A DNA stretch of 64,000 nucleotides from Gordonia heveisoli (GCF_030315745.1 NZ_JASXSH010000002.1:186001-250000), one strand, 5' to 3'; shown: positions 44,479 to 53,863, numbered from the stretch's first letter. A program made the numbers and translations. The notes: a model not told the origin generated them from the letters alone.

Positions 44479-44484
44479 AGCGTA
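44479..44484 (-). promoter_or_regulatory. -10-like TACGCT before the TobH-like gene
   Basis: TACGCT on the minus strand, 6 nt before the ATG at 44472. Confidence 0.4.
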
Positions 44485-44559
44485 GCCAGCCGGAGATGTC
44501 GGCGCGCACGGACCGGTGTCCGTATCGGGTATCAAGGTCCGCCGTGAGCGAACAGTCAC

Positions 44560-45081
44560 TCAGTCGACAGGATCGGGAAGCACCCGCAGATGACCGCGAC
44601 GACCCGGTCGCGGCTTGTGCACGGCACGCGCGGACATCCCGACCGACTCGTCGACCGGGCCGTTGGCGCGGTGCCGGCCGGGGCGCGCGTCGTCGTCGAG
44701 GCCGTCGAAGAGATCCGGAGCCGATGTCCGCGGACCCAGGCCGGCGCGGTCGTAACCTGCGCCACGGTCATATCCGGTGTGCTCGGCGAATGCGCCGCGG
44801 CCACCCGCGGCGACCCCGGCCTCGCGGACCGCCTCGGCGAGCGCGGTGAGTTCATGATCCTCGGCCAGAGGCGCGGAGAAACCGCGCTCGCTGCGCAGCA
44901 TCTCCCAGCCGCGGGGCACCGTGATCCGACGTGCATGGTCGTCGCAGAGATCCCACGAATGCGGCTCGTCGGCGGTGGCCAGCGGGCCGATCACCGCGGT
45001 CGACTCCGCGTAGACAAAGGTCAACGTGGCCACCGCGGACCGGGCGCAGCCTGGCCTGCAGCACTGTCGGGGAAGCTTCAC
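44560..45081 (-). CDS. DUF3499 protein (Rv3258c-like)
   Basis: A 173-residue actinobacterial protein. The N-terminus KLPRQCCRPGCARSAVATLTFVYAEST with a later DLCDDHARRITVPRGWEM suggests a small zinc site (Cys-x3-Cys ... Cys-x2-His). The C-terminal 80 residues are low-complexity, charged and probably disordered. Function unknown. GTG at 45081 has TAATCT 6 nt upstream, a leaderless-type start. In mycobacteria the gene lies between manB and the metallopeptidase gene. Confidence 0.82.
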   Translation of the reverse strand: MKLPRQCCRPGCARSAVATLTFVYAESTAVIGPLATADEPHSWDLCDDHARRITVPRGWEMLRSERGFSAPLAEDHELTALAEAVREAGVAAGGRGAFAEHTGYDRGAGYDRAGLGPRTSAPDLFDGLDDDARPGRHRANGPVDESVGMSARAVHKPRPGRRGHLRVLPDPVD

Positions 45082-45087
45082 GTGTCG

Positions 45088-45093
45088 AGATTA
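45088..45093 (-). promoter_or_regulatory. -10-like TAATCT before the DUF3499 gene
   Basis: TAATCT on the minus strand, 6 nt before the GTG at 45081. Confidence 0.45.
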
Positions 45094-45174
45094 GCCCCCT
45101 ACGGCCGACAACACGATCTCGACACGCGGCCACCGCTTCGCGCGGCCACACGAGACAATGTCGCGCCGAACTCC

Positions 45175-45180
45175 TACACT
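45175..45180 (+). promoter_or_regulatory. -10-like TACACT before the metallopeptidase-like gene
   Basis: TACACT ends 6 nt before the ATG at 45187; it faces the DUF3499 promoter across 80 bp. Confidence 0.45.
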
Positions 45181-45186
45181 CACGCC

Positions 45187-45708
45187 ATGCGAATCGAGCC
45201 GTCCCGCCGACGTGTGGTCGGCGGGCACCGCGGTGGCCCACCCCGGCCGCCACGCCGACCAGCGCGTTTGCGCGATCGACGGGGCCGCGGCCTGCGTGCA
45301 CCACTACTCCCGCCGTCGGTGCCTGCCTGGAACAGCCGATCCGACGAGTTCGACGCGGTGGCGCTGGAGGCCTTCGCCGAGATCGACGCGTCCTGGCACG
45401 ATCAGATTTCCGAACTCGACATCGCGGTCGACGAGATTCCACGTCTACTACCGCGCGATCCAGAGACGGTGCAGTGGCCCGACGAGGTCACCGCGGATGG
45501 CGCGGTCCCGTTGGCACGACTGATCCCCGCAGGCATCGACGTACACGGACTCCCGACGAGGGCGCAGATCATCTTGTTCCGCCGCCCCTTGGAGAGCCGG
45601 GCGAAGAAGGGCACCGAGCTACTCGAATTGGTGCATGAGGTACTGGTCCAGCAGGTGGCCACTCATCTAGGCGTGGATGAGGACGTGATCGACCGCGGAC
45701 CTGAGTGA
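45187..45708 (+). CDS. Metallopeptidase family protein (Rv3259-like), motif degenerate
   Basis: A 173-residue protein fitting the zincin-like family found beside DUF3499 and whiB2. The FDAVALEAFAEIDASWHDQISELDIAVDEIP region and IILFRRPLESRAK are characteristic. The segment where an HExxH would be expected reads LVHEVLVQQVATHLG: His and Glu are present, but the second His comes eight residues after Glu, so a standard zinc site is not formed. It may be a non-enzymatic member or bind zinc differently. The first 45 residues are Arg/Pro-rich and probably disordered. ATG at 45187 is supported by the -10-like hexamer. Confidence 0.72.
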   Translation: MRIEPSRRRVVGGHRGGPPRPPRRPARLRDRRGRGLRAPLLPPSVPAWNSRSDEFDAVALEAFAEIDASWHDQISELDIAVDEIPRLLPRDPETVQWPDEVTADGAVPLARLIPAGIDVHGLPTRAQIILFRRPLESRAKKGTELLELVHEVLVQQVATHLGVDEDVIDRGPE

Positions 45709-45751
45709 AATCGGCCCGCGGTGATCGATCGACGCTGATCGACGTGTCGAC

Positions 45752-46213
45752 TCAGATGATGCCGCGCTTGAGGCGACGACGCTCCCGTTCGGACAGTCCG
45801 CCCCAGATGCCGAAGCGTTCGTCGTTGTGCAGCGCGTATTCCAGGCACTCCGCCTTGACCTCACAGCCCGAGCAGATGCGCTTGGCCTCGCGGGTGGAGC
45901 CACCCTTCTCCGGGAAGAAGGCCTCGGGGTCGGTCTGCGCACACAGTGCGCGATCCTGCCACTCCTCCTCGACAGCGTCGAAGAGACCATCGAAGTCGTT
46001 GGACACCACCGAGAGATGACGGCGGTGATTGGGTTCGCACAGTTCTTCCGATGCCGGAGCGGACTCGACAGCAGTGCCGCCGATCATCGAAACATCCACG
46101 GGCCCAAGACTCTTGAAGAGATCGTCCGCCTCGGCGACGATGCTCGGGCGACCCGGTGACCCCTGCGGCCGAACAGGTTCAAGCGGATTGCCGATCGTGT
46201 TGTCGAAAGCCAT
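45752..46213 (-). CDS. whiB2: WhiB-family transcriptional regulator WhiB2
   Basis: A 153-residue WhiB protein. The [4Fe-4S] ligands are Cys91, Cys114, Cys117 and Cys123 (CSGC at 114-117); GIWGG at 135-139 is the turn before the basic SERERRRLKRGII tail. WhiB2/WhmD binds sigma factor and controls septation genes. The N-terminal 85 residues are an extension compared with about 89-residue forms. AGGAGG lies 8 nt before the ATG at 46213, so the long form is supported. It is divergent from fbiA. Confidence 0.9.
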   Translation of the reverse strand: MAFDNTIGNPLEPVRPQGSPGRPSIVAEADDLFKSLGPVDVSMIGGTAVESAPASEELCEPNHRRHLSVVSNDFDGLFDAVEEEWQDRALCAQTDPEAFFPEKGGSTREAKRICSGCEVKAECLEYALHNDERFGIWGGLSERERRRLKRGII

Positions 46214-46609
46214 CGTCGGCGCCTCCTAACTCGGGAAGTCGTAGTCTGTCTTGTCGTCTGCCGGCGTCGGCCGGGCCTCCCCGCTGTCGCGAGGCGCCCC
46301 ATCCACGTCGGCTACATCTGCCACACCATTTTTCGATCTTCACCAAGTGCCCGAACGAACGACCGTACCCACGGTGCCCGTTCTCACCACCCGGATTCGA
46401 ACACCTGATCGAAACCGTTGCCCTTCAGCGGTTCTCGATAGCAAACCCGGAATGACACTGTTGTGATTACACACGCCCAAGGCGGTTCGGGTCAAGCCGA
46501 GATAGAAAAAATCTCAATACCACCGTGAAGGTTCATCCTGTGGATTGACACGAACCGGCGTGCCCGGAGTGTGCTAAGTCACATGCGGGTCGACCAGTAG
46601 AGTGTTCGT
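46214..46609. other. 396-bp whiB2/fbiA divergent intergenic region
   Basis: No gene seen. It contains a TGTG-ATTA-CACA palindrome near 46461-46472, a GAGAT/ATCTC hairpin with an A-rich loop near 46499-46515, TTGACA at 46545-46550, and a -10-like TAGAGT at 46598-46603 for fbiA. The whiB2 promoter lies in its left half but no element was singled out. Confidence 0.55.
46598..46603 (+). promoter_or_regulatory. -10-like TAGAGT before fbiA
   Basis: TAGAGT ends 6 nt before the GTG at 46610. Confidence 0.45.
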
Positions 46610-47632
46610 GTGAAGGTGACCGTACTCGTCGGTGGCGTCGGTGGCGCCCGATTCCTCAGTGGCGTCCGCGAATTACTCGGCGCCACGCCGTTTCCCGCAC
46701 ACCAGGACGACCCGGGCACCGGCGGCGACCACGAGATCACCGCGATCGTCAACGTCGGCGACGACGCCTGGATGCACGGTGTACGGATCTGCCCGGACCT
46801 GGACACCTGCATGTACACCCTAGGTGGAGGTATTGACACCGAACGGGGATGGGGTCGGGTCGACGAGACCTGGCACGCCAAGGAGGAACTCGCCGCCTAC
46901 GGTGCCGATCCCGATTGGTTCGGCCTCGGTGACCGAGATCTCGCCACCCATCTGATCCGCACCCAGATGCTCGACGCAGGCTACCGCCTCTCGGACGTGA
47001 CCGCGGCGCTCTGCAAGCGCTGGCAGCCCGGTGTCCGCCTGCTGCCGGCCACCGACGATCGACACGAGACCCACGTGATCGTCGCCAAACCCGACGGCGA
47101 GGACGGCGAGCGCGTGGCAATTCACTTCCAGGAGTGGTGGGTTCGTCATCGGGCCCAGATCCCGACATTCGGTTTCGCCCAGGTCGGCTCCGACGACACC
47201 GTGGCCGCACCCGGCGTCGTCGACGCCATCACCGGTGCCGACGTCGTGCTGCTCGCCCCGAGTAATCCGGTGGTCAGCATCGGCGCGATCGTCAGCGTCC
47301 CGGGTATCCGGGCCGCCCTGCGTACCACGGCCGCGCCGGTCGTCGGGATCTCACCGGTCATCGACAATCGCCCGCTGCGTGGGATGGCCGACGAGTGTCT
47401 CTCCGTTCTCGGTGTCGAGACGTCGGCCGAGGCCATCGCCGAGCACTACGGCGCACGCAGCGGCAACGGCATCCTCGACGGATGGCTGATCGCGGACGGC
47501 GACAGTGCGAGCGTGGACTCCATCGCGATCGGATCGGCCCCGCTGCTGATGACCGATCCGGCCACCACCGCGGACATGGTCCGCGCGGCCTGCGCCCTCG
47601 TCGGTGTCGCCACCCCGGGCGGCGACGCGTGA
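46610..47632 (+). CDS. fbiA: 2-phospho-L-lactate/PEP transferase FbiA (F420 synthesis)
   Basis: A 340-residue CofD/FbiA enzyme. [18 protein letters not shown] is the nucleotide-binding loop, [31 protein letters not shown] is the deazaflavin-binding signature and [26 protein letters not shown] is conserved. In actinobacteria it joins phosphoenolpyruvate (via EPPG) to Fo, forming dehydro-F420-0. Start GTG; a leaderless-type -10 is upstream. Its stop overlaps fbiB by GTGA. Confidence 0.96.
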   Translation: MKVTVLVGGVGGARFLSGVRELLGATPFPAHQDDPGTGGDHEITAIVNVGDDAWMHGVRICPDLDTCMYTLGGGIDTERGWGRVDETWHAKEELAAYGADPDWFGLGDRDLATHLIRTQMLDAGYRLSDVTAALCKRWQPGVRLLPATDDRHETHVIVAKPDGEDGERVAIHFQEWWVRHRAQIPTFGFAQVGSDDTVAAPGVVDAITGADVVLLAPSNPVVSIGAIVSVPGIRAALRTTAAPVVGISPVIDNRPLRGMADECLSVLGVETSAEAIAEHYGARSGNGILDGWLIADGDSASVDSIAIGSAPLLMTDPATTADMVRAACALVGVATPGGDA

Positions 47633-48984
47633 ACCTCTCGCCACGGGCCGATCACCGCGCACCCGGCAGCATCGAGATCCGACCGGTCACCGGACTTCCC
47701 GAGTTCGCCGACGGCACCGACGTCGCCGCCGAGATACTCAGCGCCGCACCATGGTTGACCGACGGCGACATCCTCGTCGTGACCAGCAAGATCATCTCCA
47801 AGACCGAGGGGCGGATGGTCGAGGCCCCCACCGACCCGGACGCCCGCGACGCCCTGCGCCGCCGGCTCGTCGACGAGGAATCGGTCCGCGTCCTCGCCCG
47901 CAAGAACCGCACCCTCATCACCGAGAACCGCATCGGTCTCGTGCAGGCGGCAGCCGGGGTCGACGGGTCCAACGTGCCCGCCGATCAGCTCGCCCTGCTG
48001 CCGGTCGACCCGGACGGCAGTGCTGCCCGCCTACGAACGGCGCTGCGCACGCAGGCCGGCCTCGACGTCGCGGTGGTCATCACCGACACGATGGGACGGG
48101 CGTGGCGCACCGGACAGACGGATGTGGCCATCGGCGCGGCCGGCCTGACGGTCACCCACCCCTACGCCGGCGGGAGCGACGAGCACGGAAATGAGTTGCT
48201 GGTCACCGACATCGCCATCGCGGACGAGGTGGCAGCGGCGGCCGACCTGGTCAAGGGCAAACTGGCGGGTGTGCCGGTGGCGGTGGTCCGCGGTCTCGAC
48301 CCCGTCGACGACGGCACCACCGCGGCCAAGCTGATCCGGCCGGCCGAGGAGGATCTGTTCCGCCTCGGCACCGAGGAGGCCATCGCGCAGGGCCGGGCGG
48401 AGGCCGTGCTGGCGCGACGGTCGGTGCGCGAGTTCGCCGACACCCCGGTCGACCCGGACACCGTGCGCGCCGCGCTCGGACAGGCGCTGACCGCACCGGC
48501 CCCCCATCACACCCATCCGGTCCGGTTCGTCTGGGTGCGCTCGGCCGAGCGCCGGGCCGCGCTGCTCGACGCGATGACCGCGGCCTGGCGCCAGGACCTG
48601 GAGTCGGACGCCAAGACACCCGACTCGATCGAACGTCGGCTACGCCGCGGTCAAATCCTTTACGACGCACCCGAACTCATCATCCCGTTCCTGGTCCCCG
48701 ACGGCGCACACGACTACCCAGACGAGCGTCGCAACGCCGCCGAGCACACCATGTTCACCGTCGCCGGGGGTGGCGCGGTGGCAACTCTGCTCATCGCCCT
48801 GGCCGCGCACGACCTCGGTAGCTGCTGGGTCGGCTCGACCATCTTCGCCGCCGACACCGTGCGCGCCGCCCTCGACCTCGGCGACGATTGGGAGCCACTG
48901 GGCGCTGTCGCCGTCGGGTATCCGGCGGCCGCGCAGGCACCGCGTGCGGCCGCCCCGACCGGTGACTGGGTGATCGAACTGTGA
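47629..48984 (+). CDS. fbiB: F420-0:gamma-glutamyl ligase / dehydro-F420 reductase FbiB
   Basis: A 451-residue bifunctional enzyme. The N-terminal CofE-like ligase (about 15-245) has [39 protein letters not shown] and [14 protein letters not shown]; the C-terminal nitroreductase-like domain (about 258-451) starts [21 protein letters not shown] and has [21 protein letters not shown]. It reduces dehydro-F420-0 and adds glutamates. GTG overlaps the fbiA stop; its own stop overlaps the NUDIX gene by GTGA, making a three-gene operon. Confidence 0.96.
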   Translation: MNLSPRADHRAPGSIEIRPVTGLPEFADGTDVAAEILSAAPWLTDGDILVVTSKIISKTEGRMVEAPTDPDARDALRRRLVDEESVRVLARKNRTLITENRIGLVQAAAGVDGSNVPADQLALLPVDPDGSAARLRTALRTQAGLDVAVVITDTMGRAWRTGQTDVAIGAAGLTVTHPYAGGSDEHGNELLVTDIAIADEVAAAADLVKGKLAGVPVAVVRGLDPVDDGTTAAKLIRPAEEDLFRLGTEEAIAQGRAEAVLARRSVREFADTPVDPDTVRAALGQALTAPAPHHTHPVRFVWVRSAERRAALLDAMTAAWRQDLESDAKTPDSIERRLRRGQILYDAPELIIPFLVPDGAHDYPDERRNAAEHTMFTVAGGGAVATLLIALAAHDLGSCWVGSTIFAADTVRAALDLGDDWEPLGAVAVGYPAAAQAPRAAAPTGDWVIEL

Positions 48985-49556
48985 GCCGCGAATCCCTGCA
49001 CGCCTCGGCGACCGAACTGCTGACCGGCTGGCGAGCGCCTGACCAGGACCAGGACGCGCTGCGGCACGCCTATCTGGCGTTCCTGGCCGCCACCGACGAC
49101 GCCTGCCTACGCGCCTGTGCGGCCGGACATCTGACGGCCTCGGCGATCGTCTTCGACACCGCACGCACCCATGTGCTGCTGACACTGCACCCGCGGGTCG
49201 GTGCATGGATTCAGCTGGGCGGGCACTGCGAACCCGAGGACGCCACCCTGCGCGACGCAGCACTGCGCGAGGCGCGCGAGGAATCGGGCATCCCCGACCT
49301 CGTACTCGTCGGCCCCATCGCCCAGCTGCACACCCATCCGATCACCTGCTCACTGGGAGTGCCGACCCGCCACCTCGACGTGCGATTCGTCGCGGTGGCT
49401 CCCGCCACCGCCGACGGTTCGCTACCCGCGATCGTGTGCAGCGACGAATCGGTCGACCTGCGCTGGTGGCCGGTCGACGATCTGCCCGCCGACACCCGCG
49501 ACAGCGACGTCGCACGGCTGATCGAGCTCGGGCGTACCGCCTCGGCTCGAACGTAG
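48981..49556 (+). CDS. NUDIX hydrolase
   Basis: A 191-residue protein with an intact NUDIX box, [25 protein letters not shown] (G-x5-E-x7-REAREESG form), residues about 78-102, preceded by [23 protein letters not shown]. Substrate unknown. It overlaps fbiB by 4 nt and so is the third gene of the F420 operon, suggesting a housekeeping pyrophosphatase related to that pathway or only cotranscription. It ends 22 nt from convergent glgC. Confidence 0.88.
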   Translation: MSRESLHASATELLTGWRAPDQDQDALRHAYLAFLAATDDACLRACAAGHLTASAIVFDTARTHVLLTLHPRVGAWIQLGGHCEPEDATLRDAALREAREESGIPDLVLVGPIAQLHTHPITCSLGVPTRHLDVRFVAVAPATADGSLPAIVCSDESVDLRWWPVDDLPADTRDSDVARLIELGRTASART

Positions 49557-49578
49557 GGACGACCGGCCACGCCGGGCG

Positions 49579-50793
49579 CTAGACGCGAATCCCCTTGCCG
49601 ACCGTCACCACACCACCGGCGGACACCGAATAGCGTTCCCGGTCGTGGTCGAGATCCACACCGAGGTGCTCGCCCTCCCCCACCACCACGTTCTTGTCCA
49701 GGATGGCGTGCCGGACCACCGCACCCTTGCAGATGCGGACACCCGGCATCAGCACCGTACCCTCGACGATCGCGCCGTCCTCGACGACGACATTCGACGA
49801 CAACACCGAATCCCGCACGGTCGCAGCCGAAATGATGCAGCCGGCACCGACAACCGAATCCTGTGCCATCCCGCCCTGCACGAATTTGGCCGGCGGCAGA
49901 TTGTGGGTCTCACCGCGGATCGGCCAACGCCGGTTGTACAGGTTGAAGATCGGATGCACCGACACCAGGTCCATGTGGGCGTCGTAGAAGGCGTCCAGTG
50001 TGCCGACGTCGCGCCAGTACCCACGATCGCGTTCGGTGGCCCCGGGTACCTCGTTGTTCTTGAAGTCGTAGACGTAGGCGGCGTTGCGTTCGACGAAGGC
50101 GGGGATGATGTCGCCGCCCATGTCGTGATCGGAGTCGGAGTCGGCGGCATCGGCGCGAATCGCCTCCACGAGTGCCTCGGTGGTGAACACGTAGTTACCC
50201 ATCGAGGCGAAGGTGACGTCAGGATCGTCGGGGGTGCCCGGCGGATCGCTCGGCTTCTCCAGGAAGCGCGTGATCCGGCCCGACTCGTCGGAGTCGATGC
50301 AGCCGAACGCGGTCGCCTCCGACCGCGGCACCCGGATACCGGCGACCGTGACGTCGGCACCGGATTCGATATGCGCCTCCACCATCTGCGAGGGATCCAT
50401 CCGGTACACGTGGTCGGCGCCGAAAACGACGATGTACTCCGGCTGTTCGTCGGTGATGAGGTTCATCGACTGGAAGATCGCGTCGGCGCTGCCGGTGTAC
50501 CAACGCGGCCCCAGGCGCTGCTGCGCGGGGACCGGCGTGATGTACTCGCCGTGAAACCCAGATGTCCACCAGGTCTGCGAGATATGACGGTCGAGTGAAT
50601 GCGACTTGTACTGTGTCAGCACGCAAATGCGTTCGTAGCCGGCATTGACCAGGTTCGACAGCACGAAGTCGATGAGACGGTACGCACCACCGAACGGCAC
50701 CGCGGGTTTCGCACGATCCATCGTCAACGGGTACAGGCGTTTACCTTCTCCGCCGGCGAGGACGATACCGAGGACGTGCGGCTGGGATCTCAC
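49579..50793 (-). CDS. glgC: Glucose-1-phosphate adenylyltransferase
   Basis: A 404-residue ADP-glucose pyrophosphorylase. [41 protein letters not shown] is the nucleotide-binding signature, [15 protein letters not shown] holds the catalytic Asp, and [13 protein letters not shown] follows; a C-terminal beta-helix ends the protein. It makes ADP-glucose for glycogen and, via GlgM, for alpha-glucan. GTG at 50793 has TAAGTT 6 nt upstream. It is divergent from glgM across 118 nt. Confidence 0.96.
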   Translation of the reverse strand: MRSQPHVLGIVLAGGEGKRLYPLTMDRAKPAVPFGGAYRLIDFVLSNLVNAGYERICVLTQYKSHSLDRHISQTWWTSGFHGEYITPVPAQQRLGPRWYTGSADAIFQSMNLITDEQPEYIVVFGADHVYRMDPSQMVEAHIESGADVTVAGIRVPRSEATAFGCIDSDESGRITRFLEKPSDPPGTPDDPDVTFASMGNYVFTTEALVEAIRADAADSDSDHDMGGDIIPAFVERNAAYVYDFKNNEVPGATERDRGYWRDVGTLDAFYDAHMDLVSVHPIFNLYNRRWPIRGETHNLPPAKFVQGGMAQDSVVGAGCIISAATVRDSVLSSNVVVEDGAIVEGTVLMPGVRICKGAVVRHAILDKNVVVGEGEHLGVDLDHDRERYSVSAGGVVTVGKGIRV

Positions 50794-50799
50794 CCTGTC

Positions 50800-50805
50800 A
50801 ACTTA
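50800..50805 (-). promoter_or_regulatory. -10-like TAAGTT before glgC
   Basis: TAAGTT on the minus strand, 6 nt before the GTG at 50793. Confidence 0.45.
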
Positions 50806-50898
50806 ACCGCCATCGCACGCGGGGGCCAGACGAAACCGCCCGCTGCGACAGCTCGGCACGCCGAGCGCTCATCGGATGCGCCCGGCGCCGGTTGGCAC

Positions 50899-50904
50899 TA
50901 GCGT
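50899..50904 (+). promoter_or_regulatory. -10-like TAGCGT before glgM
   Basis: TAGCGT ends 7 nt before the ATG at 50912; the same hexamer and spacing occur before the longer LOG gene. Confidence 0.45.
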
Positions 50905-50911
50905 TTCCCCC

Positions 50912-52075
50912 ATGAGGGTGGCGATGATGACCCGGGAGTACCCACCCGAGGTGTACGGCGGTGCCGGCGTACACGTGACCGAGCTGGTCCGTCACCTGTC
51001 CACCCTCGCAACCGTCGACGTGCACTGCATGGGCGCCGCCCGGGACACCGCACAGGTCTACGGCCCCGACCCGGCGCTGGCGGGCGCAAATGCCGCGATC
51101 ACCACGCTGTCGGCCGATCTGCGGATGACCGTCGGCGCCGCCGCCGACATCGTGCACTCACACACCTGGTACACCGGGCTGGCCGGCCACCTCGCCGCCG
51201 CCCTTTACGGGATTCCGCACGTACTGACCGCCCATTCGCTGGAACCGATGCGCCCATGGAAAGCCGAACAACTCGGCGGTGGTTACCGGGTGTCGAGTTG
51301 GGCCGAACGCAACGCGGTCGAATATGCGGACGCCGTGATCGCGGTGAGTTCGGGGATGCGCACCGATGTCTGCGACACCTACCCGCGACTGGACCCCGAC
51401 CGCGTCCACGTCGTACGCAACGGAATCGACACCACGGCATGGTTTCCGGTGGACGATCCGTGGGGGCCCGAGTCGGCACTGGTGCGGCTGGGCGTCGACC
51501 CCGACCGGCCGATCGTGGCCTTCGTCGGTCGCATCACCCGACAAAAGGGGGTGGCCCACCTGGTGGCCGCCGCGCACCGCTTCGACCCCGACATCCAGCT
51601 GCTGCTGTGTGCCGGCGCCCCCGACACCCCCGAGATCGGCGCCGAGATCGAAGTCGCGGTCGCCGAACTGTCCGCGACGAGATCCGGGGTGTACTGGGTA
51701 CGCGAGATGCTGCCCCTGCCGCGCATCCGCGAGATCCTGACCGCGGCATCCGTTTTCGTCTGCCCTTCGGTGTACGAACCGCTGGGGATCGTCAACCTGG
51801 AGGCGATGGCCTGTGCCACCGCGGTCGTCGCCTCCGAGGTCGGCGGCATCCCGGAGGTGGTGCGTGAGGGTGTCACCGGCCGCCTGGTCCGCTACGACCC
51901 GGCCGACCCGCGCACCTTCGAGATGGCCTTCGCCGACACCGTCAACGCCGTCGTCGCCGACCCGCAGACGGCCCGCACGATGGGCGCGGCCGGGCGCGAA
52001 CGCGCACGTTCAGAGTTCTCCTGGGATGCCATCGCCGCTCAAACCCTGCAGGTCTATCGCGGCGTGCTGCACTGA
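50912..52075 (+). CDS. glgM: Alpha-maltose-1-phosphate synthase GlgM (GT4)
   Basis: A 387-residue GT4 enzyme. MRVAMMTREYPPEVYGGAGVHVTELVRHL is the N-terminal acceptor/donor loop with the GGAG stretch of the family, VAFVGRITRQKGVAHLVAAA starts the donor domain and EX7E is PSVYEPLGIVNLEAMACA. By homology with Rv1212c it joins ADP-glucose with glucose-1-phosphate to make maltose-1-phosphate for GlgE. ATG at 50912 is supported by the hexamer; an ORF opening at 50876 is not needed. Divergent from glgC, its substrate source. Confidence 0.9.
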   Translation: MRVAMMTREYPPEVYGGAGVHVTELVRHLSTLATVDVHCMGAARDTAQVYGPDPALAGANAAITTLSADLRMTVGAAADIVHSHTWYTGLAGHLAAALYGIPHVLTAHSLEPMRPWKAEQLGGGYRVSSWAERNAVEYADAVIAVSSGMRTDVCDTYPRLDPDRVHVVRNGIDTTAWFPVDDPWGPESALVRLGVDPDRPIVAFVGRITRQKGVAHLVAAAHRFDPDIQLLLCAGAPDTPEIGAEIEVAVAELSATRSGVYWVREMLPLPRIREILTAASVFVCPSVYEPLGIVNLEAMACATAVVASEVGGIPEVVREGVTGRLVRYDPADPRTFEMAFADTVNAVVADPQTARTMGAAGRERARSEFSWDAIAAQTLQVYRGVLH

Positions 52076-52109
52076 CGATTCGCCGCGAACACCGCCGAGG
52101 TTCCAGCGA

Positions 52110-53036
52110 TCAGCGGCGTGGCCGGCACACCGTCAGTGTCACCGACACCGTGACGTCGATCGTGCTGTCACCGACGAGCGACCGTGCGGTGTCCGCGATC
52201 TCGTCGGCCGCCAGGTGGAAGGCCGATGGACCCATGCCTGCCAGGTCAGCGACCGTCCGGGCATCGAGTGCGCGCCGATAGGTGAGCGCATACTCGTCGA
52301 CGATGTCGAAGTGCTCCCCCACCGAGTCGTGCACCCGTGCCGATTTCGCATCGCCGACGGCGAGCATGCCCATCGCGGAGACGATCTCGCCCAGATGGTC
52401 GGCGCGCGGATGGACCACGAACAGCGCTCCGTCGGCGGCGAGCACCCGGGCGAAGTCGGCGACGTTGCGGGGCGCGAATACCGACAACACCACGGTGGCA
52501 CTGTGGTCGGCGACCGGCAGGCCCTGCCAGACATCACCGATCACCGCGGAGATCGAGGGCCGGCCGCGCAGCATCGCGCGCGCACCGGCTTTGGACAGAT
52601 CGATACCGAGTGGGCGCGGTTGGCGCGTCGGGTCGGCGGCCGTCGCCGCTTGCGTGACCGCCCGGAGATAGTGTCCGGCACCGGCACCGGCGTCCACCAG
52701 CACTGGATGCCCACTCGCAGCCGCGGTGATCACCGGTGTGGTCCGGTCGGTCAAGGTGTTGATCAGCGGGGCGAAGACCTCGGCGCCGTGTACGCGGTCC
52801 CGCGCGTCGATCATCGCAGCGGTATCGGCCCGCAGCGTCCCCGACGCACCATGGAGCAACGACACATACCCCTGCCGGGCCAGGTCGAAACTATGCCGCT
52901 GCGGACAACGCAATACGCCGCCGACCAGTGTGAATGTGGCCATACACACTGGACAGCGGAGTACGTCGAGAATCGCGCGGACAGCCGCCGTCCGACCCGG
53001 AGCCGGGTCGGTCGACGCTTGGTCGTCTCCGGTCAG
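52110..53036 (-). CDS. RlmA/TlrB-type 23S rRNA (guanine-N1) methyltransferase, apparent CTG start
   Basis: A 308-residue protein if read from CTG at 53036. The N-terminal zinc site is LRCPVC...LRCPQRHSF (Cys28, Cys31, Cys44, His48), as in RlmA, then ARQGYVSLL and a SAM domain with VLVDAGAGAGHYLRAV. The first in-frame GTG (52949) would remove Cys28. Between the upstream DUF3117 stop and the zinc site there is no ATG, GTG or TTG in any of the three forward frames. CTG overlaps that stop as CTGA, with GGAG 7 nt before. It therefore fits the NTGA junctions used elsewhere here. A sequencing error cannot be excluded. The target position is inferred from the family. Confidence 0.78.
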   Translation of the reverse strand: MTGDDQASTDPAPGRTAAVRAILDVLRCPVCMATFTLVGGVLRCPQRHSFDLARQGYVSLLHGASGTLRADTAAMIDARDRVHGAEVFAPLINTLTDRTTPVITAAASGHPVLVDAGAGAGHYLRAVTQAATAADPTRQPRPLGIDLSKAGARAMLRGRPSISAVIGDVWQGLPVADHSATVVLSVFAPRNVADFARVLAADGALFVVHPRADHLGEIVSAMGMLAVGDAKSARVHDSVGEHFDIVDEYALTYRRALDARTVADLAGMGPSAFHLAADEIADTARSLVGDSTIDVTVSVTLTVCRPRR

Positions 53037-53200
53037 CCGGTGACTCCGCGCAGTTCCTCGCCGAGGGCCGCAGCCTCATCGGCGGTCAACTCGACGACGA
53101 GCCGCCCCCCACCTTCGATCGGAATCCGGACAACGATTCCACGCCCTTCCTTGGCCGCTTCGAGGGGGCCGTCCCCAGTACGTGGCTTCATTGCCGCCAT
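53033..53200 (-). CDS. DUF3117 small conserved protein (Rv1211-like)
   Basis: A 55-residue protein starting MAAMKPRTGDGPLEAAKEGR and ending EELRGVTG, the highly conserved actinobacterial DUF3117 form. The central segment RIPIEGGGRLVVELTADEAAAL suggests a small beta-alpha unit. Function unknown. AAGGGAG lies before the ATG. Its TGA stop is shared with the CTG of the downstream methyltransferase. In M. tuberculosis the homologue lies between glgA (Rv1212c) and tagA (Rv1210). Confidence 0.92.
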   Translation of the reverse strand: MAAMKPRTGDGPLEAAKEGRGIVVRIPIEGGGRLVVELTADEAAALGEELRGVTG

Positions 53201-53264
53201 TTCTCAAGCTCCCTTCAGAAGGCACTGCTGGACATCATGATACTTGGCAGTCACTACTGACAGG

Positions 53265-53750
53265 TCAGCTGGCGGACGTGTCCGTGTTGTCAGCCCCGTC
53301 CGCAACGCCGGAATCGGGGTCCGGGGCACCGTCGATGAGGTTCGGCGACGCTGTCTCGCCCCCCTCCTCCGCAGCCGCAACGGACGGTTCAGCGGTCAAC
53401 GGAGTGGACTGTGTCGCCGTCGGCCACTCGTCGGTGACCTCGTCGGCGATTGCCTGCGGGATGGGACCGGCATGCACATACGCCAGCCGTTGACGGAGTT
53501 CGTCGATCTCACCGGCCAGCCGGGCCAGCGCCCAATCCACCTCGGACTGCCTGTAACCGCGCAGGGTGACCGCGAATCGCAACGCGCGCACGTCGTCTCC
53601 GGCAACGCCGGATCGGGGCAGCGTCGTCAGTGTCGTCCCCGGCTGCAGCGGCGGCAGGTCCTCGCCTCGCCCGAATACGAACCAGACGACGGCGAAGACG
53701 GCGGCGACGACGATCGCCATGATCAGCAGGTACAGCAGTATCGTCTGCAT
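53265..53750 (-). CDS. DivIVA-domain membrane protein (Rv1209-like)
   Basis: A 161-residue protein. One N-terminal membrane helix (LLYLLIMAIVVAAVFAVVWFVF, residues 5-26) is followed by a DivIVA-like N-domain with FAVTLRGYRQSEVDWALARLAGEIDELRQRL (about 59-89), including the GYRxSEVD motif. The tail is acidic and low-complexity. DivIVA domains sense membrane curvature, but this short protein is not Wag31, and its role is unknown. ATG at 53750. It lies between DUF3117 and gpgS as in mycobacteria. Confidence 0.87.
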   Translation of the reverse strand: MQTILLYLLIMAIVVAAVFAVVWFVFGRGEDLPPLQPGTTLTTLPRSGVAGDDVRALRFAVTLRGYRQSEVDWALARLAGEIDELRQRLAYVHAGPIPQAIADEVTDEWPTATQSTPLTAEPSVAAAEEGGETASPNLIDGAPDPDSGVADGADNTDTSAS

Positions 53751-53863
53751 ACCGTCAATCTTGGCAGACGTGCCGGTCGGCGATCCGGGGGCACAGATGC
53801 GCCGGCGGCCGGGTCATCACGACCCGGCCGCCGGCCACGTTCTCGACGGGTGACACCCGCGGG

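Noticed and set aside
44590-45186. N-terminal extension of the metallopeptidase-like gene
   Set aside because: It runs antisense through DUF3499, and a -10-like hexamer supports the ATG at 45187.
46461-46472. TGTG-ATTA-CACA palindrome as a CRP site near whiB2/fbiA
   Set aside because: The mycobacterial CRP site is longer (TGTGANNTNNNTCACA) and the inner bases do not fit. Only described as part of the intergenic region.
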